From positions 497,889-561,888 of the forward strand of contig CACRXP010000145.1 of NCBI GenBank assembly GCA_902702965.1: a stretch of DNA of 64,000 nucleotides, given 5' to 3'. The position numbers and the translations under genes were made by a program. Each line of letters opens with the position of its first letter. The stretch's first letter is position 1. The notes beneath the pieces are model-generated. The model was given only the letters and a program-made list of their open reading frames with translations. It searched no databases and was not told the origin of the DNA. This DNA comes from Spirometra erinaceieuropaei (taxonomy: Eukaryota > Platyhelminthes > Cestoda > Diphyllobothriidea > Diphyllobothriidae). Positions 49,248 to 59,270 of the stretch are shown here, piece by piece.

Positions 49248-49343
49248 ATGTATTCCGTTGTGGAGTTCGTAAATGACAAGGCTGTGGCCGTGGTGGCTGC
49301 AGCCTGGTTTGATCAGAGAGATGCTATGAATGTGGTCGTTTGA
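49248..49343 (+). pseudogene. start of a second transposon ORF, truncated
   Basis: The ATG 45 nt after the transposase stop opens a 31-codon frame beginning MYSVVEFVNDKAVAVV. Animal EnSpm-like elements often carry a partner ORF whose first residues have this V-x-F-x-N-x-x-x-V-x-V-V-x-x-x-W pattern (DUF4806-type proteins). Here it stops at once; a +1 shift continues open for about 40 codons. It is either broken or has another small intron. Confidence 0.35.
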
Positions 49344-50367
49344 GAGTATTTTTCGGAAAAGGTTGGATGGAGTGGACGTCTGCTGAAACTCCATATGCTT
49401 TTAATAATAGGAAGGAGAGCCAAATCCAAATGCACGCATCTTAAGCATATCATCACATACATTTCCAATTTGAGAAACCCGTTGTGACAGTCTTAAAGAA
49501 GCACTCGGATAAGTCTTCTACTCCTCATCTTACCAACAGGTCGTCTAAATGATTTCCATTAACCAATAAAAATAGCAGGACCATGTGCGCGACTACCGCG
49601 GGTCACTCCGATGACAAAAACGGTTAGGATAAACAAAGGCTGTCGAAAAAGTATCTGCATATTCAAAATCTAATAACACTCGCCTAATATACGGACCAGC
49701 GCAATAAATGCCACAACCAAATACGGGTTGCTAGGACATCTATCGAGCGCCAACTGATAGCAGAATCCATTACATGTCGCAAGAAGTTTTATGGGCGCAT
49801 CCGCAGTTGGAAAAAATATAGGGACGAAATTGCCTGTTTAAAGGATAGCCTCGGAAACTTATTAGTTGAGGGGCCACAGAAAGTGCAATAACTGTCAGTT
49901 TCTTCAATCGGTTTTTATGGAGGAGTCCTCCAGAGACAATCAGGAGTTTTAAATGGGCCAAGATGGCCGGTTACTTCAAATGCGCCAAGATACTGCCGTT
50001 ATAGAAAACGTCACATTTTCCATCGAAGAATTGAGACGAGACGTCATTCAATTAAGTCAGATAAGTTTGGTGGACCCGATGGAATTCTTTGGCTGATACT
50101 TTAGGAGCTGTCAAAGGCTCTTTCGACTCTCTTAAAGTCGTTTATGAGAACCGGGAGACTGCCATCGCAGAAGAAGACAGCCAACCTCGTTCTCTTATAT
50201 AAGGGAGGTAGCAGGATGGCAGCAAGCATCCTCAGGCCTGTTAGGTGGATTTGCCTCCCATGCAGAAAGATGGACGTTTTATCAAAGAGTGTACACACAA
50301 ATTTTGTGAAAAAATAAAATCTTGAAGGATTTTCAACATAGTTTCCGCAGAAGACATTTCTGCATAC

Positions 50368-50748
50368 ATGTCTGTGGCTCTGAACCAGGGCTCAGAAGAG
50401 GGTTTTGAGGTCGATGTGCTGTATATCGATTTCCGCAAAGCTTTCGATACTGTTCCTCACCAACGCCTTCTTCACAAATTGAGCGCCATCGGCATCCGGG
50501 GAGATCTTCTAAAGTGGATAAGGGCGTTTCTGGTTGGCCGTAAACACCGTGTCTGTATTGGAGATGATATGTCAGACTGGGTGAACGTGAATGGTGCTGT
50601 GCCTCAAGGCTCAGTTCTGGGACCATTGCTCTTCATCCTTCATGTTAACGACAGCCTTCACGAACTCCACTTCGACAAAATAATGTTTGCAGACGACGTT
50701 AACCTCTGGCAAGTCATTAAAGGACCGAATGACCAGAGATCCCTTTAA
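50368..50748 (+). pseudogene. reverse transcriptase palm fragment of element 1
   Basis: 126 codons containing the DFRKAFD, PQGSVLGP and FADD motifs of a non-LTR reverse transcriptase. Catalytic residues are intact, but the frame is closed by TAA at the deletion junction and the N-terminal part upstream is frame-broken, so no active enzyme is expected. Confidence 0.9.
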
Positions 50749-51405
50749 GATTTGGGCGTATCATACTCCAAGAGTCTTAATCTCTCGGAGCACTGTGCCT
50801 TGATAGTCTCAAAAGCCCGTAGAACGACCGGGTTTATCCTCCGAAATTTTAAAACTAGGGACATTAGAATGCGCCTTTTCAACATGTACGTTAGACCTGG
50901 TCTGGAATACTGTTCGTTTTCATTTAGCCTCATGCGTGCTACTGAGCGGAAGAAATTAGAATCCGTTCAACACTTTTTTACCAAGAGAATTTTAACCCCG
51001 GAACACCGACACTTGTCTTACCAAGAACGTCGCCGGCTTACAGGCCTCGATCCTTTATGGTTCCGTAGATTACAAAAGGGACTATTTTTGCTATTTAAAC
51101 TCTTATATAATCACACATTTAACCCACTCACCTCTTTAAGACATCATATCCACCCACGACGAAACAGTCACCGTGAGGTCTTCTTATTTCTGCCTCTGGC
51201 ACGTACTGTTAAATATCGTCGGTTCTTTTCTGTAAATGCAATTGCTATTTGGAATAGACTACCCATGAGTGTGAAAACTCTGCAAAATTATCCTTTATTT
51301 AAGAGAACTATTAATCGATTTTTGCATTCAGAAAAGCTCCCACAAATTTTGGGTGCTGAATCTACTGATCGACTGTACCGTAGCCATGGCGTTTGTGGTC
51401 TCTGA
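50749..51405 (+). pseudogene. C-terminal domain fragment of element 1
   Basis: Same frame as the palm fragment but after the stop. It encodes the usual C-terminal blocks of CR1-like elements: SKSLNLSEHC, FNMYVRPGLEYCS, KLESVQHFFTKRIL, YQERRRLTGLDPLWFRRLQK and VNAIAIWNRLPMSV. Confidence 0.88.
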
Positions 51406-51687
51406 ACACTATGGCCGGTCTCACCAGCTGTTCCTCAACGTCTCTACTTTGGCTATCCCCAGCTTCATGAAAGGAATTTGACGTCCGATAATCTCCGATA
51501 CCGTGCAGCCTCCCCCATTCTTGACAGTTAATATTCTACCACCGCCAGCAGTTTTTTCTCCTGAGCCCTCCAAACCATAAAAACCACCATCAACCATATT
51601 TTTATCACTTAAGCTCAAAAGTTTTTTTTCACTGCAGGTCGGATTTATGTTTAATAGCTTCCCTTGACAATGCCTGTAAACTGGCAT

Positions 51688-51716
51688 TAAAAAAATTTAT
51701 TTATTTATTTATTTAT
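51688..51716 (+). repeat. TTTA simple repeat, 3' tail of element 1
   Basis: An A-run followed by about five ATTT units. Element 2 starts immediately after it, so the tail marks the junction between two retrotransposons. Confidence 0.85.
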
Positions 51717-53502
51717 CAGGTCCTATCTGTCCAATCGATATCAGAAAGTCATGGTCGGCAATAGCTACTCGACACCCCACTCGATCACGAGTGGTGTACT
51801 TCAAGGCACGGTTCTGGGTCCGCAATTCTTCCTTCCTTCCTTCAATGATATTTCGACTGAACTCGGAAATTTGCAAACTTTTACTTATGCCGATCACCTC
51901 AAGTGTGATTACTCATACTCAACGGACACCGCAAATGTTTTTGTTGAAAAAAGTAATGCCGATTTACTACGCTTAAGCACATGGGATTCGACATGGCAGA
52001 TGGAGTTTACATCATCCAAGTGTAGTTTCATGTCTTTTGGTCCTGCAAAACTTCCTGGTTCCATAATTTTTCAGAATAACCCACTCTCAGAATGCCTCAC
52101 CATAAAGGACCTAGGTCTAAGTTATACAAATAAGCTTGCTTTATCACCTCATGCAGATAGAATCTCTGCCACAGCCGCGCAGATATGTGGATTCATATCG
52201 CATAATATTTTCCTTCCGGAAATGAAGCTAAGACTTTGTCCAATGTTTGTTCCTCCAGTCTTCGAATACTGCTGTCCTTTTTTGGTTTAATGAACGCCTG
52301 TGACCGCTATAAGATCGAAAATGTTCAGATGGTTTTCACCCGGAAACTGTTCTCTCAAGCTTCGTCCGGTATTTCTTATACTCAGAGATGTCAGCTGGCG
52401 AACATTAAGTTTTTGTGGGTTAGAAGACTCGAAGCTGGCATTCACGTCCTTTTTCGCATCAATTCTAGCTCCAATCATCTGCTCATTGACACTCTCACTC
52501 CGAGAGATCGGTCTTATGCCACGCGCAACTCCTCCATGCTGATTCCGCCGCTGCATCTTTGCACTACATCTAAGCGCTCCCTCTTCTTTGCTTCCAAATA
52601 TGCCTTCCTTTGGAATAATCTTCCGCCTGAAATTAGATACTCGCCTAAGTTACTGGTATTTAAGTCGAAATTACGCAAACATCTTACACCGAAAAGCATA
52701 AAGGCACTGTTAACGGTCTCATTCCCGAACACTCAGATTCTTGACTTCGAGAAGGGTCCTCCTGGGATTTAGTGGTAGATTAAGTGGTAACCCTCAATTA
52801 TATCATTAGAAGCCCTGTTTTGAATTGGTTTCTAAGTCCACTGCTATCCTTCCTCCCCCACAGCGGCGATTTTCGCGGTTTTTGATGTCATCTCCCACAT
52901 TCCGACCTCATGCGGTCTGACAACGCTCAGGGCGGAACCCTCAGTATTCCCCGTCTACTAGTAGTTTGGTCGTACCTCCCTTCCCCTTTCCTCGGCTGGG
53001 CTCGAAGTGTTCTGTGGCCGATCGCATCTGGATTCCTTTCGTCTGGCCTCTTTGACGCGAATAGTCTCATGCGGCGTATCAATCCGGCCCAGACGATCTC
53101 AATTTTGAATCCCGTATACAAAGCCACATGCAAGCCAGTCCTGTCTGACCCGCATACGTTCCCCCCAAGGCTGAGATTTATTGCTAACTGACGATGACCG
53201 ACAATATTCCGTCATATACCGCCACCTACAGGCCAGTGCTGCTCGTTTTTTTCTGTCATTATTTTTATTGATGGTTTTTTCTCCCGTAAAATTAATCCAA
53301 TTATTTTTAACTTTTTGTAAGGAGTTTTTTTTTCACCCCTCAATCATCATGTTTCTCAATCGACTACTAATTCAGAAACTATGAATTGCATTTTGTAAGG
53401 ATTCGGCCTACCTCTTCTAAAACTCGCATGTAAATTTATGTTAACTTGCTTTGGTGGGACTCCGACGGGTCTTTAATAAAAAATTATTTATTTATTTATC
53501 TC
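51717..53502 (+). mobile_element. non-LTR retrotransposon (element 2), 5'-truncated, plus-strand copy
   Basis: Opens in mid reverse transcriptase: SYLSNRYQKVMVGNSYS, SGVLQGTVLGP, TYADHLK (YADD mutated to YADH), then WQMEFTSSKCSFMSFGPAK. A frameshift at a T-run near 52277 separates this from FGLMNACDRYKIENVQMVF through SKLRKHLTPKS. The UTR ends in AATAAAAAATTATTTATTTA near 53500. It is a different family from element 1. Its bases 51991-53025 have an apparently identical inverted twin at 57033-58067. Confidence 0.88.
51991..53025 (+). repeat. 1035-bp inverted repeat, arm 1
   Basis: Matches arm 2 (57033-58067) base for base wherever I compared them, including the frame-breaking site, with equal lengths. 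It begins at ACATGGCAGATGG and stops at GTGGCCGATCGC. After that the same element continues in both copies but with about 40 bp of indel and many substitutions. Confidence 0.9.
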
Positions 53503-54334
53503 CTACAATGAGACTTAATAATCAGAGCTACGCAGGTATTTTCGGGAAATTATAAAGTGATTATTCCACCCTGTCTTTGTCAACATGCGTGTTCAAAAAA
53601 TCAATTAGTGCTTTGGGATACCATGCCGTATTAGCTATAACATGAGGGTAAACATATTGGACAACCTCCGTGACTGAGTCATAACCGAATAAAGTTATGA
53701 CAAAGTGAGTTGAAGGTCAGCCAAGGCTCGTTAACAGTGACTTGACGTGCGCCTAAGTCAAAACTACGACTCACGACCAGGACATCTTTTAAATTAGTGA
53801 TTTTTTATTGGAACAATCATGTCGATGCAATCCTTGAATGCTGTTTTGCGGACACCGTCGCGATAAATATGCAGAAGAATGGAGAAAACATTTGCAAAAG
53901 TCTCCTGGCATGACGTGGCGACATTAATTGATGTTTCAATGATAAGGATGTGCTTGCACATCGAGGCTGTCTGTGAGGGAAAAGCCGCAACAAATTCCGA
54001 GGGAAGAAGGACATTGCACGCTGTGTTCCTTTCCACAGCTTAGGGGCACAGATCGGGAAATAAACGGCAGAGGTGAGCGGTTACTTGTCTCAAACAGAAG
54101 AGCCCACCGGCCTGGTAAAAAATAGCAGACTCCGCGGTGCTCCTCAATATAGAAATCAGGCATCTAGTTCAAAACAACCGAACTCCATTAGCGCGGAAGA
54201 TTGTGAAAGCAGTTCTAAAAAAATATTATTATTGTTTAAGTCGGGTGATCGTTCTTTTAGACTAAGGTAGTTATAACATTTTTTTATATTTTTGGGCAAT
54301 TTTAAACATGTTGAAATAAACACAACAGACCAAA
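53503..54334. other. spacer between element 2 and the Penelope-like element
   Basis: No recognised repeat. A minus-strand frame (53794-54036, 80 codons: ...SMCKHILIIETSINVATSCQ...) ends next to an AATAAA on the same strand and could be a last exon or a processed fragment. I cannot name it. Confidence 0.35.
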
Positions 54335-56604
54335 GAATTCTGAAGAGCATTTGGCGAGGATACGGCCTTTCGATAAATTCTCATCGGGCCAATACCTCTA
54401 AATGGGAGCTAGCTGCAAACTGAAACGTGTAAGCGATAAGAAGAATCGATTGATGCCAGTCCTTTCGTACAAACGGGGGTTTAAATAAGGAAGAGAGGGA
54501 GTAGGGAGGAGGGAGTGACAATGAGGATTAAGTATGGCCGTGTCACAAGGAGGACGAGGATGCAAAGATATGCATACTGTTAATCGATCTTGGCCCACGG
54601 TAGACGCGGAGCATGCAAGAGTTTCCTCTGCGCGCACAGGATCGGCCTCTGAAGATTGATGGCAGTCGCTTCTGTTGTTGTTAGTAAGCGCTGCCCCAGT
54701 CGCTTAGGATAGTTAGGTGGGACCTTTTGAGTCACGCGGAGGGCTTCTTTGGGATCAACACGGTGCCCAGAACTAACCATGTGTGAGGAGATGGAGCTGT
54801 GTATACACTTAAATCCAACTGTCCACAGCCATGCCAATAGGTGTTCTCGTAATCTTGTGGATATATTCCGACTAGTACGACCAATATATTCTGTCTCATA
54901 GAAGCAAGTAGAGGGCTAAATGCACATGGATTTGGTCTGGGCTGGTAGGCTCTCATTTCCTTTCTTGCACAAGACGGAGTTTATCGAAAGCAGTACTTTA
55001 ACTTTAGCTGTCGGAAAGGTCTCGCGAGGTGTAATTGTATGGTCGACAATCAGAAGGTGCCTAAATCAGAAGTTAGGGAAGATAAATTGGTTGGACAGGC
55101 TTTACTAGAGTGGAGAGCGTGCAGAGGCTCTCCAAGCAGTCACAACAAGGTGTCGTTTGCCTGGAGTTGTTGTTGTAGGTGCCTCTGTTCAGCCTGTTAA
55201 AAGTCACGTCCGTAGGGCCGGCGTCCCGTGTATGTGTATATGTGTAGTCGTTGTTGTCACCTATTGATCTACTGTGTCTACCTGTACCCAATCAGCGAAG
55301 AAGTTGGGTTGATGGACTTCACGACCATAGGAGGGTAATGACAAGCGTCGTATGACACATGCAGCGAATCAATCAAGAGCGTGATATGGACGGAAATGGC
55401 AGTGACATAAATCAGCTATTAAGAGTACGAACAGCTACAGATCCTTTAAACGGCTTGGTCAATGTGTCTTCTCAGGAGTTAACTCGCCGCGCCCCCTTGA
55501 AAGAGAATTTTGGTGAACAGGGTACTCATCTCCCTCGTCGGTAGAATGAACTTTTCCGGTCGTTCAGCAAGATTCCTTAAAATAAATCTGTCAGGATACC
55601 TGTCCTTACAAAGCAGGTCTTGGGTTCATCTAAGTTTCCCATCAAAGCTAGCCGCTCTAAGAAAATTTCTAGCTCATAGCGTCAAAAAAGGACTATATTA
55701 TGTTCCTATTGAAGGGATACAATGCTGTAGAAGTTCGTGCATTGCCTAGGCCATGTATCCTTCCGAAAGACGCCTTTTCGAATGCTGCCGTCAACACTTC
55801 TGCTTAAATGGACGTCTAAGGAATGCAGTGGGCCTTCCCTTCCCACCTCTAACTTCAATCTGATCGACGAAAGGGCCTGACTTATAGCATACAAGCGGAT
55901 ATATATGTTGGTTTTTCCAGTGTCAATTACAAAGATATCGTCAGCTTAAAGTCCGTAGTGCTTTAGCTTATTTATTTGGTCGTTTAACTGAATGTTCTTC
56001 AGCTTGTCCATGAAGACATCCGCTAGCAGAGGACCAAGAGGCGATCCAATAGCAACTCCGTCTATTTGCCTATATGTTTGGTTGTCAAAAAGGAACTGCA
56101 TGCTATGTGTATTTTAGTAATAGTTACAGGAGTGTGTTCGTCGAAATACCTTTTACTTGATGGTTGATTGAGAGAAATTCACATATGTGCTCGACTGTCT
56201 CTGTGACCTGAACGTTTATGAAGGGTTAAGATACATCAAGTTAAAGCATCACCATACCGTTTAAGTTTAGGTCTTTAAGGTCTTCAATGAATTCGAAGGT
56301 ATCCCGATAGATATGTGATGCTAGTTGATACTGTAGAGCCTTGAGCTTCTATGCTAGCCACTTCGTTATCGCATGAGAAGGAGAGTTGCGGATGTCTAAG
56401 ATCGTACGGACTAGTAAGCCGTTCTTGTGAATCTTCGGTCGACCGTACAATCGAGGGATATGAGTGCCCAATGGACGGTGGTTTTCGAGTACGCGATCTT
56501 TTATGAAGCCTGCTGTGGGAAATTTGCTGAGGTCATCGGCCGATTGTGCATCGACTTCGTCCGCGGATGATGTTTTCTTTGTCAGCGTTCTTGAATTGCT
56601 TCTT
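54335..56604 (-). mobile_element. Penelope-like element, RT and GIY-YIG part
   Basis: Minus-strand frames, with several stops, read in order ILLSDKKQFKNADKEN, PRLYGRPKIHKNGLLVRTIL, DIRNSPSHAITKWLA, TFEFIEDLKDLNLNGMV, FDNQTYRQIDGVAIGSPLGP, LLADVFMDKLKN and ADDIFVIDTG (the YVDD box with Y and V damaged). Then comes the GIY-YIG endonuclease piece YETEYIGRTSRNISTRLREH (near 54900-54840) and its tail LPWAKID. This RT plus GIY-YIG order defines Penelope-like elements. The stop codons show it is dead. Confidence 0.9.
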
Positions 56605-58074
56605 GTCCGACAATAATAATTTTTTATTAAAGACCCTCGATGTCCGATCAGAACAAGTAAAAATAAATTTACGTTCGAATTTTAGACGAGGTAGGCCGAA
56701 TCTTTACAAAATTCAATTCATAGTTTCTGAATTAGTAGTCCGTTGACAAAAATGACCAGCGAGAGGTGAAAAAACTCCACACAAAAATTTAAAAATGATT
56801 GGGTACATTTTACAGGAGAAAAACCCCTCGATAAAAAATAGTAACAGAAAAATGCGGGCAGGACTGGCCTGTAGGTGGCGGTATATAACGCATTATAATC
56901 GGCCATCGTCAGGGCAGAAATAAATGTCAGCCTTGAGAGATACGTATGCGGGTCAGGCAGGACTGGCTTGCATGTGGTATTGTATACGGAATTTAGAACT
57001 GACATAATCAGGGTAGGATTGATACGCCAGACGCGATCGGCCACAGAACACTTCGAGCCCAGCCGAGGAAAGGGGAAGGGAGGTACGACCAAACTACTAG
57101 TAGACGGGGAATACTGAGGGTTCCGCCCTGAGCGTTGTCAGACCGCATGAGGTCGGAATGTGGGAGATGACATCAAAAACCGCGAAAATCGCCGCTGTGG
57201 GGGAGGAAGGATAGCAGTGGACTTAGAAACCAATTCAAAACAGGGCTTCTAATGATATAATTGAGGGTTACCACTTAATCTACCACTAAATCCCAGGAGG
57301 ACCCTTCTCGAAGTCAAGAATCTGAGTGTTCGGGAATGAGACCGTTAACAGTGCCTTTATGCTTTTCGGTGTAAGATGTTTGCGTAATTTCGACTTAAAT
57401 ACCAGTAACTTAGGCGAGTATCTAATTTCAGGCGGAAGATTATTCCAAAGGAAGGCATATTTGGAAGCAAAGAAGAGGGAGCGCTTAGATGTAGTGCAAA
57501 GATGCAGCGGCGGAATCAGCATGGAGGAGTTGCGCGTGGCATAAGACCGATCTCTCGGAGTGAGAGTGTCAATGAGCAGATGATTGGAGCTAGAATTGAT
57601 GCGAAAAAGGACGTGAATGCCAGCTTCGAGTCTTCTAACCCACAAAAACTTAATGTTCGCCAGCTGACATCTCTGAGTATAAGAAATACCGGACGAAGCT
57701 TGAGAGAACAGTTTCCGGGTGAAAACCATCTGAACATTTTCGATCTTATAGCGGTCACAGGCGTTCATTAAACCAAAAAAGGACAGCAGTATTCGAAGAC
57801 TGGAGGAACAAACATTGGACAAAGTCTTAGCTTCATTTCCGGAAGGAAAATATTATGCGATATGAATCCACATATCTGCGCGGCTGTGGCAGAGATTCTA
57901 TCTGCATGAGGTGATAAAGCAAGCTTATTTGTATAACTTAGACCTAGGTCCTTTATGGTGAGGCATTCTGAGAGTGGGTTATTCTGAAAAATTATGGAAC
58001 CAGGAAGTTTTGCAGGACCAAAAGACATGAAACTACACTTGGATGATGTAAACTCCATCTGCCATGTTGAACTC
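56605..58074 (-). mobile_element. element 2, minus-strand copy, inserted in the Penelope-like element
   Basis: Same family as 51717-53502 but more truncated at its 5' end (starts at the WQMEF segment). It lies in the same orientation as the Penelope-like element that it splits. The 3' end reads AATAAAAAATTATTATTG on the minus strand, then Penelope sequence resumes. At the 5' junction GCAGATGGAGTT occurs twice, six bases apart. Confidence 0.88.
57033..58067 (-). repeat. 1035-bp inverted repeat, arm 2
   Basis: Reverse-complement twin of 51991-53025. Beyond its left end the 3' UTR of this copy has clearly diverged from the other copy, for example CGTATCAATCCTACCC against CGTATCAATCCGGCCC and an approximately 40-bp length difference. 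Confidence 0.9.
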
Positions 58075-58336
58075 CATCTGCATTCGTCACGCAATCCGAT
58101 CTATTAATTATAACTATGCCTGTTCCTTTATCCGGCCTGGTTGCCGAAATACCTCTGCCCTCTCTCGGTTGCCTTAAATTTATATGTGAGCTTTTGTCAG
58201 CAGTCTCCTGACCTTTTTGTGTTTTGTTCAGATATGAATAACTGAAATTCACTAGTGTTGGTTTCATGTGCTGGATACTATCTGTGGAAATGGTCTTTGG
58301 ATCGCTCCATAGATCTTCCCGACCGCAGACGTTCAA
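58075..58336 (-). mobile_element. Penelope-like element, N-terminal fragment
   Basis: The minus-strand frame reads MKPTLVNFSYSYLNKTQKG and then ISATRPDKGTGIVIINRSDC. The RPDKG-G-VI block is the conserved N-terminal RT-side motif of Penelope-like elements. It joins logically to the segment at 56604 once the element 2 insertion is removed, so both belong to one element of about 2.5 kb. Confidence 0.82.
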
Positions 58337-58342
58337 GTATCG

Positions 58343-58642
58343 TTAGAGGGACGCTCAACGATCGTTTTCATAAATCTCACTCGTCACGTTGTGCCTTGCC
58401 GGCTCTCGCTCACATTCTGGAGTCCAATTGGTAGCCGCACAGCGGCGCATGATAAAGGCACCATTGTATTACCGGCAAAGACGAGGGAGACAGAAATGGC
58501 CATTTCTGGCTTATTAGCCGTCGTCAGCCGGTCATACAACCCCGAAGTGTGGAACACCTGAAGCGCGAACCCGTGACCATTTAATTTGAAGTCCAACGCA
58601 TCTAACCACTGAGCCACGATTTTGTCGCCCTGTCGGCTGCCA
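58343..58642 (-). repeat. SINE-A copy (tRNA-derived), near full length
   Basis: The best copy. On the minus strand: head GTGGCTCAGTGGTTAGATGC (A-box), GGTTCGCGCTTC (B-box), then the CTTCGGGGTTGTATGACC link, the GACGACGGCTAATAAGCCAG core, CTCCCTCGTCTTTGCCGGTA and the tail ending CGATCGTTGAGCGTCC. Length is about 300 bp. Confidence 0.82.
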
Positions 58643-58661
58643 TAGGAAATATGCAATGCCA

Positions 58662-58754
58662 GAGAAGCGCTCACCGATCGTTTCTACGGAACTCAATCGT
58701 CCATTTGTGCTTTGCGGGCACTTTTCCGAGCCAAACCAGCAGCCGCACAGGAAC
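58662..58754 (-). repeat. SINE-A tail fragment fused to Penelope sequence
   Basis: Carries GCGCTCACCGATCGTTTCTA, TTTGTGCTTTGCGGGCAC and CAGCAGCCGCACAG, equivalent to the tail of the neighbouring SINE-A copy. It ends at 58754, where the inverted Penelope 3' end starts without a spacer. Confidence 0.65.
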
Positions 58755-59270
58755 ACGAGAATACCTATTGGCATGGCTGTGGACAGCTGGATTTAAGTGT
58801 ATACACAGCTTCATCTCCTCACACATGGTTAGTTCTGGGCACCGTGTTGATCCCAAAGAAGCCCTCCGCGTGACTCAAAAGGTCCCACCTAACTATCCTA
58901 AGCGACTGGGGCAGCGCTTACTAACAACAACAGAAGCGACTGCCATCAATCTTCAGAGGCCGATCCTGTGCGCGCAGAGGAAACTCTTGCATGCTCCGCG
59001 TCTACCGTGGGCCAAGATCGATTAACAGTATGCATATCTTTGCATCCTCGTCCTCCTTGTGACACGGCCATACTTAATCCTCATTGTCACTCCCTCCTCC
59101 CTACTCCCTCTCTTCCTTATTTAAACCCCCGTTTGTACGAAAGGACTGGCATCAATCGATTCTTCTTATCGCTTACACGTTTCAGTTTGCAGCTAGCTCC
59201 CATTTAGAGGTATTGGCCCGATGAGAATTTATCGAAAGGCCGTATCCTCGCCAAGTGCTCTTTTGAATTG
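58755..59270 (+). mobile_element. Penelope-like element 3' end, inverted second copy
   Basis: 516 bp matching 54335-54850 in reverse complement with only a few differences, for example LWTVG against LWTAG and SSISS against SFISS. It starts inside the GIY-YIG domain and ends at the same CAATTC-side boundary as the first copy, which suggests that this is the true 3' end of the family. Confidence 0.88.

Larger units (their letters stand above)
49740..51706 (+). mobile_element. CR1-like non-LTR retrotransposon (element 1), 5'-truncated, internally deleted
   Basis: Plus-strand fragments in order: FGGPDGI and LSKALSTLLKSFMRTGRLP (with frame breaks) near 50030-50150, KGGSRMAAS near 50202, then an open frame 50368-50748 with the RT motifs VLYIDFRKAFDTVPHQRLL (palm Asp), GAVPQGSVLGPLLF and MFADDVNLW (catalytic pair). 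A TAA at 50746 falls directly before DLGVSYSKSLNLSEHC, which continues open to 51405. About 75 residues of the thumb expected between them are missing, so an internal deletion fused the parts. The 3' end is a UTR finishing in (TTTA)n near 51690-51715. Confidence 0.9.

Noticed and set aside
52287..52556. Antisense frames across element 2 and its inverted twin
   Set aside because: They are mirrored in both copies because the DNA is identical; the sense strand encodes the retrotransposon protein.
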